This document shows, piece by piece, positions 1 through 8,227 of a DNA stretch of 62,409 bases (its first letter is position 1; every line of letters starts with the position of its first letter). Source of the stretch: Thiolinea disciformis DSM 14473. Its GTDB lineage: Bacteria > Pseudomonadota > Gammaproteobacteria > Thiotrichales > Thiotrichaceae. The notes beneath the pieces are model-generated. The model saw only the letters and a program-made list of their open reading frames with translations. It was not told the origin of the DNA and made no database searches. Position numbers and translations under genes: made by a program. Location of the stretch: contig NZ_AQVE01000025.1 in assembly GCF_000371925.1 (NCBI RefSeq), forward strand, positions 1 to 62,409, in the 5' to 3' direction.

Positions 1-119
1 GGCTGTCCCAATTACAATCGCTCGCTTGCAGTTCTACGCAGATCAGCGATTTAACACCCGTAGCCGGGCTGTCCCAATTACAATCGCTCGATTGCCGTGG
101 TAACAAGATCAGCGATTTA
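1..119 (+). repeat. 66-bp tandem repeat encoding leucine-rich repeats
   Basis: Two near-identical 24-nt blocks begin at 1 and 67 and a second shared block at 40-53 recurs at 106-119, a 66-bp period. In the frame of the downstream gene this is a 22-residue leucine-rich repeat (LSQLQSL...ISDL). The repeat is cut by the window edge, so the number of copies is unknown. Confidence 0.85.
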
Positions 120-2306
120 AGCTCAATACCCATCTTACCAAGCCTGATAGAATTAAATATTAGCAAGCTAAAAGTCGATGATCTCTTGTTTTTTGGCGAG
201 GCTAATTTTCCTTATTTATCAAAAATAACTTGCCTACAAAGTACGATAAAAAACGCCGACACACTACCAACTCTACTAGAAGAACGTGAAAGAGAGCTCT
301 ACTTAGCAGGTAGCCACATTAATCATATACCTAGTGTGCTATTAGGGCGTGAGCATGAGAACTGTTATGAAAATTTAGTTCGTTATTATCAAGCGCTAGA
401 GCAAGGTTTTGAGTGGCGGCGGCAATTAAAAATTCAGCTCATTGGTAATGGTCGTGTTGGCAAAACGAGCTTGGCCTATGCCTTAAAACATCACCAGCCA
501 GCACCGGCGCAGATGGAATCCACGCATGGCATCCTCATTGAGGCATGGCCACACATTCAACAAGACACTGGTGATGAAATTACTTGGCAAGTCTGGGATT
601 TTGGTGGCCAAGAAATCTATCATGCCACTCATCGCTTATTTTTAAGTGACGATTGCGTCTATTTACTCGTCTGGGCTGAAGACACCGAGGAACAACCGGA
701 GGAAATCAATCACCCCGTCAGTTATTGGTTAGAGGCCATTCACGATATAGCGCCGAATAGCCCAGTGATTCTAGTAAAAAATCAAATTGATCGTGCTGAT
801 AAGTTGCCAGCCGCACCTTCAGACTTAACCCTGCAAATGCTAGGAGCTGATCAAATTCGCCAAGCTGTAAAAGTTTCTGCTTTGCAATATAAAAATATCA
901 ATAGCCTTAAAGGCACGATTCAAGACGTCATTGAGGAACTAAAAGGTCGAGTTTATTTACAATTGCCCAAGACTTGGTTGGCTGTTGAAGCAGCCATTAA
1001 CACGCTTAAGCAAACAGAGAAAACACTCAGCTTTGAACAGTTTGAGCAGCTTTGCCAAGCTCAGCAGATTGATTATGCTGAATGGTTTGTAGATTACCTA
1101 CACAAAACAGGCATTCTTTTTTATCAAAAAGGCGCTTTCCAAAATCAAATTATCCTCGATCAGAACTGGATTATCGAAGCAGTCTACAAAGTATTCGACC
1201 GCAAAGCCGCCTATCGAAATATTTTAATTAAACACAATGGCAAATTATTAGGCGCAGAAACAAGTTTAATCTGGCCAGAAGCGACTGAACAAGAACGTGA
1301 AATTTATTTAGGTTTCATGCGTGATTGTCACATTTGCTATGAAGTAAACAAAAAATGGGACACGCCCTTTGTAGAGCGGGAATATATTATTCCTGCTTTC
1401 CTACCCCAACAATGCCTCCATCAAGTCACTTGGGGAGCAATGCAAGACAAGGATTGGCACTATGTGGTTCATTACCCTTTCCTGCATCGGAGCATTATTG
1501 AACGCTTGATTGTGCGTTTAGGTGAGACCTATAAAGATCAATCGAGTCCTTGGTATCAAGGCATTTATTGCCATACCGAATGGGGACAAGTTTTATTAGT
1601 CTGTCACTTGCAAGATAAAACGCTATCCAATCAAGGTTGCTTACAGTTTAGTTTACGCGGTGCATCACTCGAGCACCTATTACATGCCTTGTGTAAACTC
1701 GTCAAAGAAGTTAGCCCGCATAATCGTTATAGCGAGTCTTTGCAAAAGGGACTTCATGACCAACCCACCCCCTTACCGGAATTTCAGGAAGAAGAAACCA
1801 TGAGTTCTCGCCTCGATGCAGCCCCAGCGAAGCAAGCGATTCAAGTATTTATCTCTTATTCTAAAGAAGATAAAGAACACCGCGTGGAACTGGAAAAACG
1901 CCTAAAACTCATTAGCCGCCAATTCAAGGTTAAGGCATGGACGGATGCGCAATTAATGGCTGGAGGCTTGGTGCATGAAGATATTAAAAAAGAACTGGTT
2001 AACGCGGATGTTGTGTTGTTGCTGATCAGCCGTAATTTTTTATTAACCGACTATTGTTATGAGGTAGAGCTACCTATAGCGCTAGAGCGCTATCATGCTA
2101 AGAAAAATGTTGTAATACCCATTATTGTTGGTTCGACCCCTGATTGGACCGAGCAGACTATTGATGGATTTAAGCTAGGCAATATCACAGCACTACCGAC
2201 CAAAGGAGTGCCTTTGAGCAAATGGGGCAAGGGCAAGCAAGAAGAGTTTTGGGATGAAGTACAAATAGGCATTAAAAAACTTATTATGCACTTGCTGGAA
2301 AGCTGA
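3..2306 (+). CDS. LRR-Roc-COR GTPase with C-terminal TIR domain (5' end outside window)
   Basis: The frame is open from base 3, so the gene begins before the window; 767 residues are visible. Order: LRRs (about 1-95), a Roc GTPase domain with P-loop GNGRVGKT near residue 148, DFGGQE near 200 and a KNQID base-specificity motif, then COR (about 300-590) and a TIR domain (about 612-740). The TIR keeps the S-x-x-F-L-x-x-x-Y-C segment and a Glu near residue 689 at the position of the NADase catalytic Glu in TIR enzymes. Roc-COR is normally a nucleotide-controlled dimerisation switch and LRR a sensor. Inference: an NLR-like sensor with a TIR effector, possibly antiphage. A membrane-protein gene follows after 52 bp. 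Confidence 0.9.
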   Translation: MSQLQSLACSSTQISDLTPVAGLSQLQSLDCRGNKISDLSSIPILPSLIELNISKLKVDDLLFFGEANFPYLSKITCLQSTIKNADTLPTLLEERERELYLAGSHINHIPSVLLGREHENCYENLVRYYQALEQGFEWRRQLKIQLIGNGRVGKTSLAYALKHHQPAPAQMESTHGILIEAWPHIQQDTGDEITWQVWDFGGQEIYHATHRLFLSDDCVYLLVWAEDTEEQPEEINHPVSYWLEAIHDIAPNSPVILVKNQIDRADKLPAAPSDLTLQMLGADQIRQAVKVSALQYKNINSLKGTIQDVIEELKGRVYLQLPKTWLAVEAAINTLKQTEKTLSFEQFEQLCQAQQIDYAEWFVDYLHKTGILFYQKGAFQNQIILDQNWIIEAVYKVFDRKAAYRNILIKHNGKLLGAETSLIWPEATEQEREIYLGFMRDCHICYEVNKKWDTPFVEREYIIPAFLPQQCLHQVTWGAMQDKDWHYVVHYPFLHRSIIERLIVRLGETYKDQSSPWYQGIYCHTEWGQVLLVCHLQDKTLSNQGCLQFSLRGASLEHLLHALCKLVKEVSPHNRYSESLQKGLHDQPTPLPEFQEEETMSSRLDAAPAKQAIQVFISYSKEDKEHRVELEKRLKLISRQFKVKAWTDAQLMAGGLVHEDIKKELVNADVVLLLISRNFLLTDYCYEVELPIALERYHAKKNVVIPIIVGSTPDWTEQTIDGFKLGNITALPTKGVPLSKWGKGKQEEFWDEVQIGIKKLIMHLLES

Positions 2307-2358
2307 GCTAGTCCATTAGCCAAAAACCAGATGAGTCCAACCGCAAAAGGAATTAAAC

Positions 2359-2790
2359 GTGAGTGAAACAGAAAAACCATTGAGTATTGATGCAGGTAGG
2401 TTAAAACACCTAGAGATGCTACAACAAGTCATTGCGCGCATGGCCAATAACTCTTTTCTAGTCAAAGGCTGGAGTATTACCCTCATTTCAGCCCTACTGG
2501 CTTTTGCGACCAAAGACAAAATGGCCGCAATGGCTTGGATTGCCTTTTTACCTTTAATAGCCTTTTGGTTATTGGATGCCTTTTTTCTGCATCAAGAGCG
2601 TTTGTTTAGAGCGCTTTATACTAAAAACTGCCAACCGCCCCTTGATATACTTAGCGACCTCAGTTTTGATACCCGCTCAGTACACGATCAAGCTGCTTCA
2701 TGGTTTAAGACTATTTTTTCAAAATCATTGCTGATTTTTCATGGCTTATTAGCCTTTATGATTGTAGCCATCATCGTGTTTGTGCACTAA
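2359..2790 (+). CDS. Small multi-pass membrane protein paired with the Roc-COR-TIR gene
   Basis: 143 aa, GTG start preceded by AAAAGGA at about 7 nt. A cytoplasmic-looking N-terminus (RLKHLEMLQQVIARMANNS) precedes two close hydrophobic segments (about 40-55 and 58-78), and a third lies at the C-terminus (about 123-142). I recognise no catalytic motif. The layout resembles small membrane effectors of the SLATT kind that accompany nucleotide-sensing defence genes, but no family assignment is claimed. Only 52 bp separate it from the TIR gene on the same strand, so cotranscription is likely. Confidence 0.8.
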   Translation: MSETEKPLSIDAGRLKHLEMLQQVIARMANNSFLVKGWSITLISALLAFATKDKMAAMAWIAFLPLIAFWLLDAFFLHQERLFRALYTKNCQPPLDILSDLSFDTRSVHDQAASWFKTIFSKSLLIFHGLLAFMIVAIIVFVH

Positions 2791-2907
2791 ATCAGCAAAT
2801 ATTAAAACGAACTAGCCCCCAATTGAGGTGCAATCCTGCTCTTAAATACTTGGCGCATTAACTGAGCAGCTTCACGCATTTCTGACATCAAATCTTGATA
2901 CTCGCTT

Positions 2908-3618
2908 TCAGTCAAGCGAATGACTTTCGGTAAGGATGCGCTTTTTGACTTGCTCGGCTGGCTTAAAGTTGACGAGCATACGCGCTTCGCTTTGGGTGAG
3001 CGCTGCGTAGTTGTAACCATTAATTGTTTGGAAGGCTTCTTCAAGCTCGCCATGTTTATGTCTCAATTGCTCAAGCAGAGTTAAATCCAGTTTTAACCTA
3101 GCACTATATTGCTTTCCGGTCAACGCAACAGCACCCAACACTGAAGCATTTTGCTGTTGAAGGTGTGAGGCTAATGCGGCAAAGGTTCCGCCTTGGGTTA
3201 GAGTATCATCCAGTAGAACATAAGATTGCCCTTTAAGCACCGTACCCGAAAACTCAGGAATAACAAAAACTCTGTCTAACCCGCTTAAGGTAGTGCGTGA
3301 AACTTTAGTAAGTTGGCCTATTCCTAGTTCCACTTTTAAGCCCAATTGGTTTTCAAGATATAGCGCGATAGCTAAAGGAATTTTGTTTCGACCTTGTGCT
3401 TCCTGTGCTAACACTGGTAAGAGAGTAGCTTTTTGATCAAGGTAAGGTTTAAAGATATTTAAATCAACAGTGCTTAGTAAATCATCTACTACTAACAAGG
3501 CAGCATCAAAGTCACCTGCCTTCGCAGCCGGGTAATGTGGGTGTTCATTTAGAGTGCCTAAGCTGTGAAAAATTAGAGCATCCGCTAGGTTTACTGGATG
3601 ATTGCCACGCTTAGCCAT
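2908..3618 (-). CDS. Phosphoribosyltransferase-domain protein
   Basis: 236 aa with the PRTase PRPP-binding loop in the stretch YVLLDDTLTQGGTF (hydrophobic strand, two Asp, then TxGGT). The N-terminal half has no obvious second catalytic domain. It overlaps the integrase gene upstream by 8 bp, so the two are likely cotranscribed. The substrate cannot be deduced; such PRTases recur next to integrases in mobile islands. At the 3' end a second frame (to 2802) would encode about 35 helical residues, noted separately. Confidence 0.8.
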   Translation of the reverse strand: MAKRGNHPVNLADALIFHSLGTLNEHPHYPAAKAGDFDAALLVVDDLLSTVDLNIFKPYLDQKATLLPVLAQEAQGRNKIPLAIALYLENQLGLKVELGIGQLTKVSRTTLSGLDRVFVIPEFSGTVLKGQSYVLLDDTLTQGGTFAALASHLQQQNASVLGAVALTGKQYSARLKLDLTLLEQLRHKHGELEEAFQTINGYNYAALTQSEARMLVNFKPAEQVKKRILTESHSLD

Positions 3619-4726
3619 TTAACGCCGTACCCCCTTGAGATTCATGGGTAGGAATCCAACGGCCATAGGTCTTTCTAATCATCCCCCAATCTTTATGCCC
3701 CATTTGATCAGCAACCCACATGGGTTCTTCACCTCTAGAAAGTAGCATAGAAGCAAAGGTGTGGCGTGTTTGGTAAGGCTCACGATATTTAACCTCTGAT
3801 CTTTTTAAAGCTGGTGTCCAAATAGTTTTACGCAATATCTGATCACCTTTCCAAGGTTGGTTTTTACGTGAGTCGTGAAACACTATTTCGTTCAATGACC
3901 CTGTATAAGTAAATTGATTAAGTAGTGCTTGTTTAGCTTCAGGCTGAAGCGTAATCGTTCGATACCCTGACTTAGTTTTAGCCCCTTTTAGAACACCATT
4001 AACTTTGGCCTGACGTACATAGAAACGATTATTTTCGAAGTCGATGTCTTGCCAAGCTAACGCTATTAGTTCAGAGGTTCTTAAACCTGACCAAAATGCA
4101 AATTGAAAAAAGTTTCTTTCCTGCCCCTCTAGCTGACTTAGGATTTTTTCAATTTCCGTTCTAGTGAATGGCTCAGGCTCTCTTGGTGAAACAGGTAGGT
4201 TTCTGATGCGTTCTAGTGGATTTTTCTCAATAAAGCTATCGAGATAAAGCTCTTCATAGAGCTGGCGTAAAGGGATAAGAATATTGTTTTTACGCTTATT
4301 AGACAGTCTCTTAAGGCCAGCTAGCCATTCCTTCACTTGAATAGCAGTTAAATCAGAAATAGCTAATAAACCAAACTGCGGTATCAGATGATAGAAAATA
4401 GCACTTTTATAGCCTTGTATAGTGCTTTTCTCATACCTAGATTCATTACGCTTGAACCAATCCTTCAAACCTTCCGCGATTGTATAAAAATCAGCACGGC
4501 TTTTTAGTAGCATTTTCCCTTTTTTGCTATTAGGAAAATGTTTCGAATAGTCAAAAATACCCATACTAATTTCAAATAAAATAGTTTGGAGCTTTTGTTC
4601 AAGTAGCTTCCAACCGCTTTTAGTCGATGGCTGAGGGTGAGTTTCACGGCAACGTTTACCGAGATAGGTAAAGGTCATAACAACACTATTACCTCTTATG
4701 GTTAAGCCTTTCCGTTTACTAACCAT
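3611..4726 (-). CDS. Tyrosine-family site-specific integrase
   Basis: 371 aa. It has an N-terminal arm-type region, a SAM-like core-binding domain (about 80-180), then the catalytic domain with Arg in GLRTSELIAL, the H-x-x-R-like box YQTRHTFASMLLSRG, GHKDW and the nucleophile Tyr in RKTYGRW. Integrases of this type move phages and islands by recombination at att sites. It overlaps the excisionase gene upstream by 25 bp. Its own att sites were not found; it belongs to a module distinct from the tRNA-Ser satellite. Confidence 0.92.
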   Translation of the reverse strand: MVSKRKGLTIRGNSVVMTFTYLGKRCRETHPQPSTKSGWKLLEQKLQTILFEISMGIFDYSKHFPNSKKGKMLLKSRADFYTIAEGLKDWFKRNESRYEKSTIQGYKSAIFYHLIPQFGLLAISDLTAIQVKEWLAGLKRLSNKRKNNILIPLRQLYEELYLDSFIEKNPLERIRNLPVSPREPEPFTRTEIEKILSQLEGQERNFFQFAFWSGLRTSELIALAWQDIDFENNRFYVRQAKVNGVLKGAKTKSGYRTITLQPEAKQALLNQFTYTGSLNEIVFHDSRKNQPWKGDQILRKTIWTPALKRSEVKYREPYQTRHTFASMLLSRGEEPMWVADQMGHKDWGMIRKTYGRWIPTHESQGGTALNG

Positions 4727-4905
4727 TGATTCACAGCCTTCACAATCAGCATGTTTCGCCCATTCGTGCCTTTAAACCAGTGCACTCCAGTAACCAAGCT
4801 ACCTTTTTTAATATATTGGCGAATAGCTTCTTCACTAAGACCGCTCATTTGGGCAAATTTTTTGATTGTTACAAATTGGTTTATATCAATACCTGCCTCT
4901 TTCAC
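4702..4905 (-). CDS. Excisionase-like helix-turn-helix protein
   Basis: 67 aa with a MerR/excisionase-like fold: VTIKKFAQMSGLSEEAIRQYIKKG is a winged-helix DNA-recognition element and the rest resembles excisionases that choose excision over integration. It overlaps the integrase start by 25 bp and the upstream gene by 4 bp (ATGA type), which fits an xis-int operon. Function is inferred from fold and position. Confidence 0.8.
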   Translation of the reverse strand: MKEAGIDINQFVTIKKFAQMSGLSEEAIRQYIKKGSLVTGVHWFKGTNGRNMLIVKAVNQWLVNGKA

Positions 4906-5300
4906 GATTTAGCCACCTCAAACGATTCTGCAAGGTGCATAACCTCCTCTTCATTCGCTAAACCACCTTTGTTTGGGACTTTTTTACGACCCATAATGAC
5001 AGCCCAAAAGCTTCCTAACTTTTGCGCGATGGCGTAGCCAATACTTTTTCTTTTGCCTAAAGCAGTAATTTCAGGGCATAAATCCTGAAACTTAATACCC
5101 AAAATTTTTTCATAACTGCGATAGGTTGCTGGTGTATGGCATATTTTAAGAATGCGCCAGCCAAAATGCTGCCCCATGATTAAAGACCCTAAAGCACTTT
5201 CCAAAGTAGTGGATTGCCCCTTAAAGTCATTAATGTGTTGCAAGATGCGTTGCTCAACCTCTTTATCGAGCATTAGAAGCGAAGTCTGTTGTGTTTCCAT
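4902..5300 (-). CDS. Hypothetical protein in the xis-int operon
   Basis: 132 aa, mostly helical, without a motif I recognise. Residues about 85-115 are basic (GKRKSIGYAIAQKL, MGRKKVPNK), which could support nucleic-acid binding. Stop and next start overlap by 4 bp with the excisionase gene. Possibly a regulator of the integration module; function unknown. Confidence 0.7.
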   Translation of the reverse strand: METQQTSLLMLDKEVEQRILQHINDFKGQSTTLESALGSLIMGQHFGWRILKICHTPATYRSYEKILGIKFQDLCPEITALGKRKSIGYAIAQKLGSFWAVIMGRKKVPNKGGLANEEEVMHLAESFEVAKS

Positions 5301-5367
5301 AATCAGTAGTGTCTATGAAAGTTGCTAGTGACTTTCATAATATACATACAAACATGCCTTTGTCACA

Positions 5368-5625
5368 TTACGATTCGATTAACATTACTAATTGAGCTGC
5401 AAATTCCGTTTTAGTGAACTGTTGAATCGCATCTTGAAACTTCACTACCACCTCAATTTGATCGTTCAAGGTAAGCACACCACAAATATGACCAATACTA
5501 GATAGGTTCGGCTTTTGCTCAGGGGCTTCTATATTTTTTCGTAGTACAACATGCTGATAAATTAACTTAACCGCTTCTTCCAGCGTAAATTCATTCATGC
5601 TCATTCTCGCTTTATGGTTTGGCAT
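5368..5625 (-). CDS. Hypothetical small protein
   Basis: Up to 85 aa; three candidate ATG starts lie at 5625, 5604 and 5598 and none has a strong ribosome site. The protein is soluble and helical/strand mixed (FTLEEAVKLIYQHVVLR...), with no family I recognise. It sits between the gpA-type gene and the xis-int operon on the same strand, a position often used by phage regulators. Confidence 0.6.
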   Translation of the reverse strand: MPNHKARMSMNEFTLEEAVKLIYQHVVLRKNIEAPEQKPNLSSIGHICGVLTLNDQIEVVVKFQDAIQQFTKTEFAAQLVMLIES

Positions 5626-5687
5626 GTTACTCAGTAAGAACCATTAAAAATGGTGTTAGATGAGGATGTGCTTTTTACCTCGTATAG

Positions 5688-7445
5688 TTATTGATACAAG
5701 TCCAAGAAGACGCCTTCGGCGCTGCTGCCACCGCTCACGCTCGACAATTCCTCCCCTGCGCAAGCTCGGGTCGGAATTGTCCAGAGTGATGCGGTGGCCT
5801 CTTGCGTAAGCGTCCAAAAATGCTTTCTTGCATCATAAATAGCGCTAGGGCTTTCTAAGCCGACTACAGGTCGAGCGGCTTGATCGCCATAACGGTTATG
5901 TGTCAGAAAGATAACTTCCCCGGTCTCAGCCTGTAATTGGCGTGGAAAATCGTAATAAGGTTTAATGAGATGCTCCCGCCTAGGGATTTCAATGCCTCCC
6001 ATCGCTAACATGAAGGCCGCCCAGTCATTAGCAGTTGCAGCTTGACGGGCAGGCTCTAAAATCTCATCCTCTTGTGCATCAAGGCGGCGTAGTTGACGCC
6101 AGACACTAACACTGGGTCCGCCTATTTGTTGGAATTGGCGAATGCCCCACGTAGTTACCCAAGCATTAATACGTTCAGCCGTTTGGGTAGGTGCTGGTTG
6201 ATCAGGCTCTGACTTAAGGCCATAACCGTCAATGTTTTTCGCAATGTATTTAGCGATATAACCCGCTGCGCTTCCTTTGCTAGGGTCAATGGAAACAGCT
6301 TTAAAGCGATGCACTTGTGCGCCTGGTTCGTCAGGGTTATCTAATAGCGCATAGTGTTTTAAAGTGGCTTTAACTTTGTCTTGATGTTCAGGTGGCATAA
6401 ATAACAGCAAATGCCAATGTGGTGTTCCATCATGATGCGGTTCGACCACGCGAAAACCATAAGGCCGGATACCTTGGCGGTGTAACTCAGAGCGCATTAA
6501 TGCCCATAGGTGGGTTAGATATTCCTGAGCTTCTCGAACAGTCGTGCCATCATAATTCGGGTTCATCTGCCCATGATGTAAGCAAGCGTGCATTCTTGAG
6601 GGTGTGGTGAGGGTATAAAACTCACCCACATGACCTAAGAGATTTGCCACCACCTCAAAGCCCTTAATCCTCACCATCAGTTCAGCACGGCGAATGGCTG
6701 GATTGGATACCGAACGATCTACTAATTCTTGTAAGGCGTAGCTTTGTCCATTTTCATTGGTGATAAAGGTCGAGGATAAATAGAGGCGGTTTTGATCGTG
6801 CTGTTGACGCTTAAGATGAACCACATGATCACTGACATAGCTTTGGCGGCAACGGCTTACTGCTTCAATGCTGCGTGCTATATCGCCTATGGTACGCAAG
6901 CGTAAGACTTTGAGTTGACGAAACCACCATTTCTCGCAACCTAAGCGGTTTAAAGCAGGTTCATAGGCATCATTTTTAACAGATGGTGCTGCTATACCAT
7001 AACGTCCGATCCATTGTGAAGCCGTTTGATAAGCCTCCTTTTCACTTTGAGCACTTTTTTTCATGCCACGACAACGCCCCGCATATTGGCGAGCTTTTTG
7101 TTTTAATGCTTCGCTATCAGCACATAAATTCAAATCGTGCAGGCAAAGACGCTGATGAATGGTATTGAGTTCGTGGTGAGCTTGGTCGTAATCATAGCGT
7201 TCTAACGTTTTAGCAAAGCGAAAGGCTAAATCCGAAGCAAGCGGGGAAAGATCGGAAAGCAGCTCATCATAGGAACGCTTTTTAGAGGATGTGGCAAATT
7301 TGTGGCGTAATGGAGACCGATCAAGACCTATCGGGACTAATTGCCGAACCTGAGCGTGTTCGTTAAGTCGTTGATTACTATAGGTCTTAGTGGGTCTAGA
7401 TAGGTCTAGGGTAGGTGTAAAATTGGCGGAGAGCGAGGGATTCGA
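5688..7445 (-). CDS. gpA-type HUH rolling-circle replication endonuclease, 5' end missing
   Basis: Phage_GPA-type initiator that nicks a replication origin and joins covalently to DNA. It shows the metal-binding HUH box HWHLLLF and the two-tyrosine motif in GYIAKYIAKNIDGYG. The open frame runs from the stop at 5688 up to a stop codon at 7467-7469 and reads as plausible protein (SPLRHKFATSSKKRSYDELL) above the first TTG at 7133. No ATG, GTG or TTG exists between 7133 and that stop. The frame runs into the att repeat at 7423-7445, so the original start was evidently lost there. Visible coding is about 580 residues, against about 760 for P2 gpA. It may be non-functional or start at the TTG at 7133. 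Confidence 0.8.
   Translation of the reverse strand, partial: SNPSLSANFTPTLDLSRPTKTYSNQRLNEHAQVRQLVPIGLDRSPLRHKFATSSKKRSYDELLSDLSPLASDLAFRFAKTLERYDYDQAHHELNTIHQRLCLHDLNLCADSEALKQKARQYAGRCRGMKKSAQSEKEAYQTASQWIGRYGIAAPSVKNDAYEPALNRLGCEKWWFRQLKVLRLRTIGDIARSIEAVSRCRQSYVSDHVVHLKRQQHDQNRLYLSSTFITNENGQSYALQELVDRSVSNPAIRRAELMVRIKGFEVVANLLGHVGEFYTLTTPSRMHACLHHGQMNPNYDGTTVREAQEYLTHLWALMRSELHRQGIRPYGFRVVEPHHDGTPHWHLLLFMPPEHQDKVKATLKHYALLDNPDEPGAQVHRFKAVSIDPSKGSAAGYIAKYIAKNIDGYGLKSEPDQPAPTQTAERINAWVTTWGIRQFQQIGGPSVSVWRQLRRLDAQEDEILEPARQAATANDWAAFMLAMGGIEIPRREHLIKPYYDFPRQLQAETGEVIFLTHNRYGDQAARPVVGLESPSAIYDARKHFWTLTQEATASLWTIPTRACAGEELSSVSGGSSAEGVFLDLYQ
7423..7445. repeat. att site, distal copy (attL) of the tRNA-Ser satellite
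   Basis: 23 bp identical to 21024-21046, covering the CCA end and T-arm side of tRNA-Ser. Outside the 23 bp the two copies diverge at once. This is the expected footprint of tyrosine-integrase insertion into a tRNA 3' end. It lies inside the open frame of the gpA-like gene. Confidence 0.88.
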
Positions 7446-7787
7446 TAAGCGCTTGCAAACTATTGTTTATAAATGAAAAAAGCATTAGCACTATTCACAA
7501 CTACAAACAATAATACAAACTTTTATCATTTTGCCTGTCTTTTACACAACTTTTACACGACCTGCTTGCAATTTAGCACCCGCACCAGAAAAGCCTATGT
7601 TGTATGCCTGTTCGACTCCTTAACTACCACACACAAGCGATTGAAGCAATTGCGGTAATTTCACTCAAATGAGCGTTATCAATTAGCTCAACTTATAGAA
7701 ATAAGCAAATTAGTGCCCTACTAGCCTCAAAATAGAGCTTTTCAAATTTATTTCTTGGTGTGGGGAAGAAAAAAAAACCAGTATACC

Positions 7788-8085
7788 GTGGGAAAACGGT
7801 AATAAAGGTAATAAAGGTAATATGAAAATAAGAATTTATTTAAAATCAATAAGATACTAACGGTAAGAAATATTACCTTTTAGGGTAATGTACTTTAAGG
7901 CCATTTTATTAATTTTCTTTAAAATCAACATCTTATAAAATTCCATAAGCATTTGCTTTATTACCTTTCATTACGGTAATGACATTACCCTAATATTACC
8001 TTTTTCATTACCCTGTAAGTATTTGATTTATAATATAAAAAAGACCATATTACCTTTATTACCGTTTTCCCACACTATAGGTAAT
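7788..8085. other. Presumed replication origin: GGTAAT iterons inside a 26-bp inverted repeat
   Basis: This AT-rich region without genes has 13 copies of GGTAAT or its complement, starting at 7798, 7807, 7816, 7872, 7884, 7960, 7975, 7984, 7995, 8007, 8049, 8058 and 8080; many are spaced 9-12 bp. The outer parts form a perfect 26-bp inverted repeat (7788-7813 and 8048-8073). It lies just downstream of the primase-helicase gene, where P4-type elements keep ori and crr iterons bound by the alpha protein. The rest of the gene-free stretch 7446-7787 shows nothing else. Confidence 0.75.
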
Positions 8086-8155
8086 AATTTTATTTTTGCA
8101 AATATCAATGACTTACAAGCGTTTTTTTACCGTTATTTGGTTATATATTGATCAT

Positions 8156-8184
8156 AAAAAAGCCGGATCATTGTCCGGCTTTTA
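8156..8184 (-). terminator. Terminator after the primase-helicase gene
   Basis: A GC-rich hairpin (AAAAGCCGGA / TCCGGCTTTT, short loop) flanked by A and T runs on both sides. It lies about 45 bp past the primase stop and can work in both directions, separating transcription from the iteron region. Confidence 0.8.
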
Positions 8185-8227
8185 GTGAATCATCATAAGT
8201 TTTACTAATTTTCGCACTATTAACTAC

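Noticed and set aside
2802-3053. Minus-strand frame overlapping the PRTase end, with a helical tail (MSEMREAAQLMRQVF).
   Set aside because: Its first half is a shadow of the PRTase; only an ATG or TTG start without a ribosome site could give about 30 residues. It may be a tiny gene but evidence is too thin.
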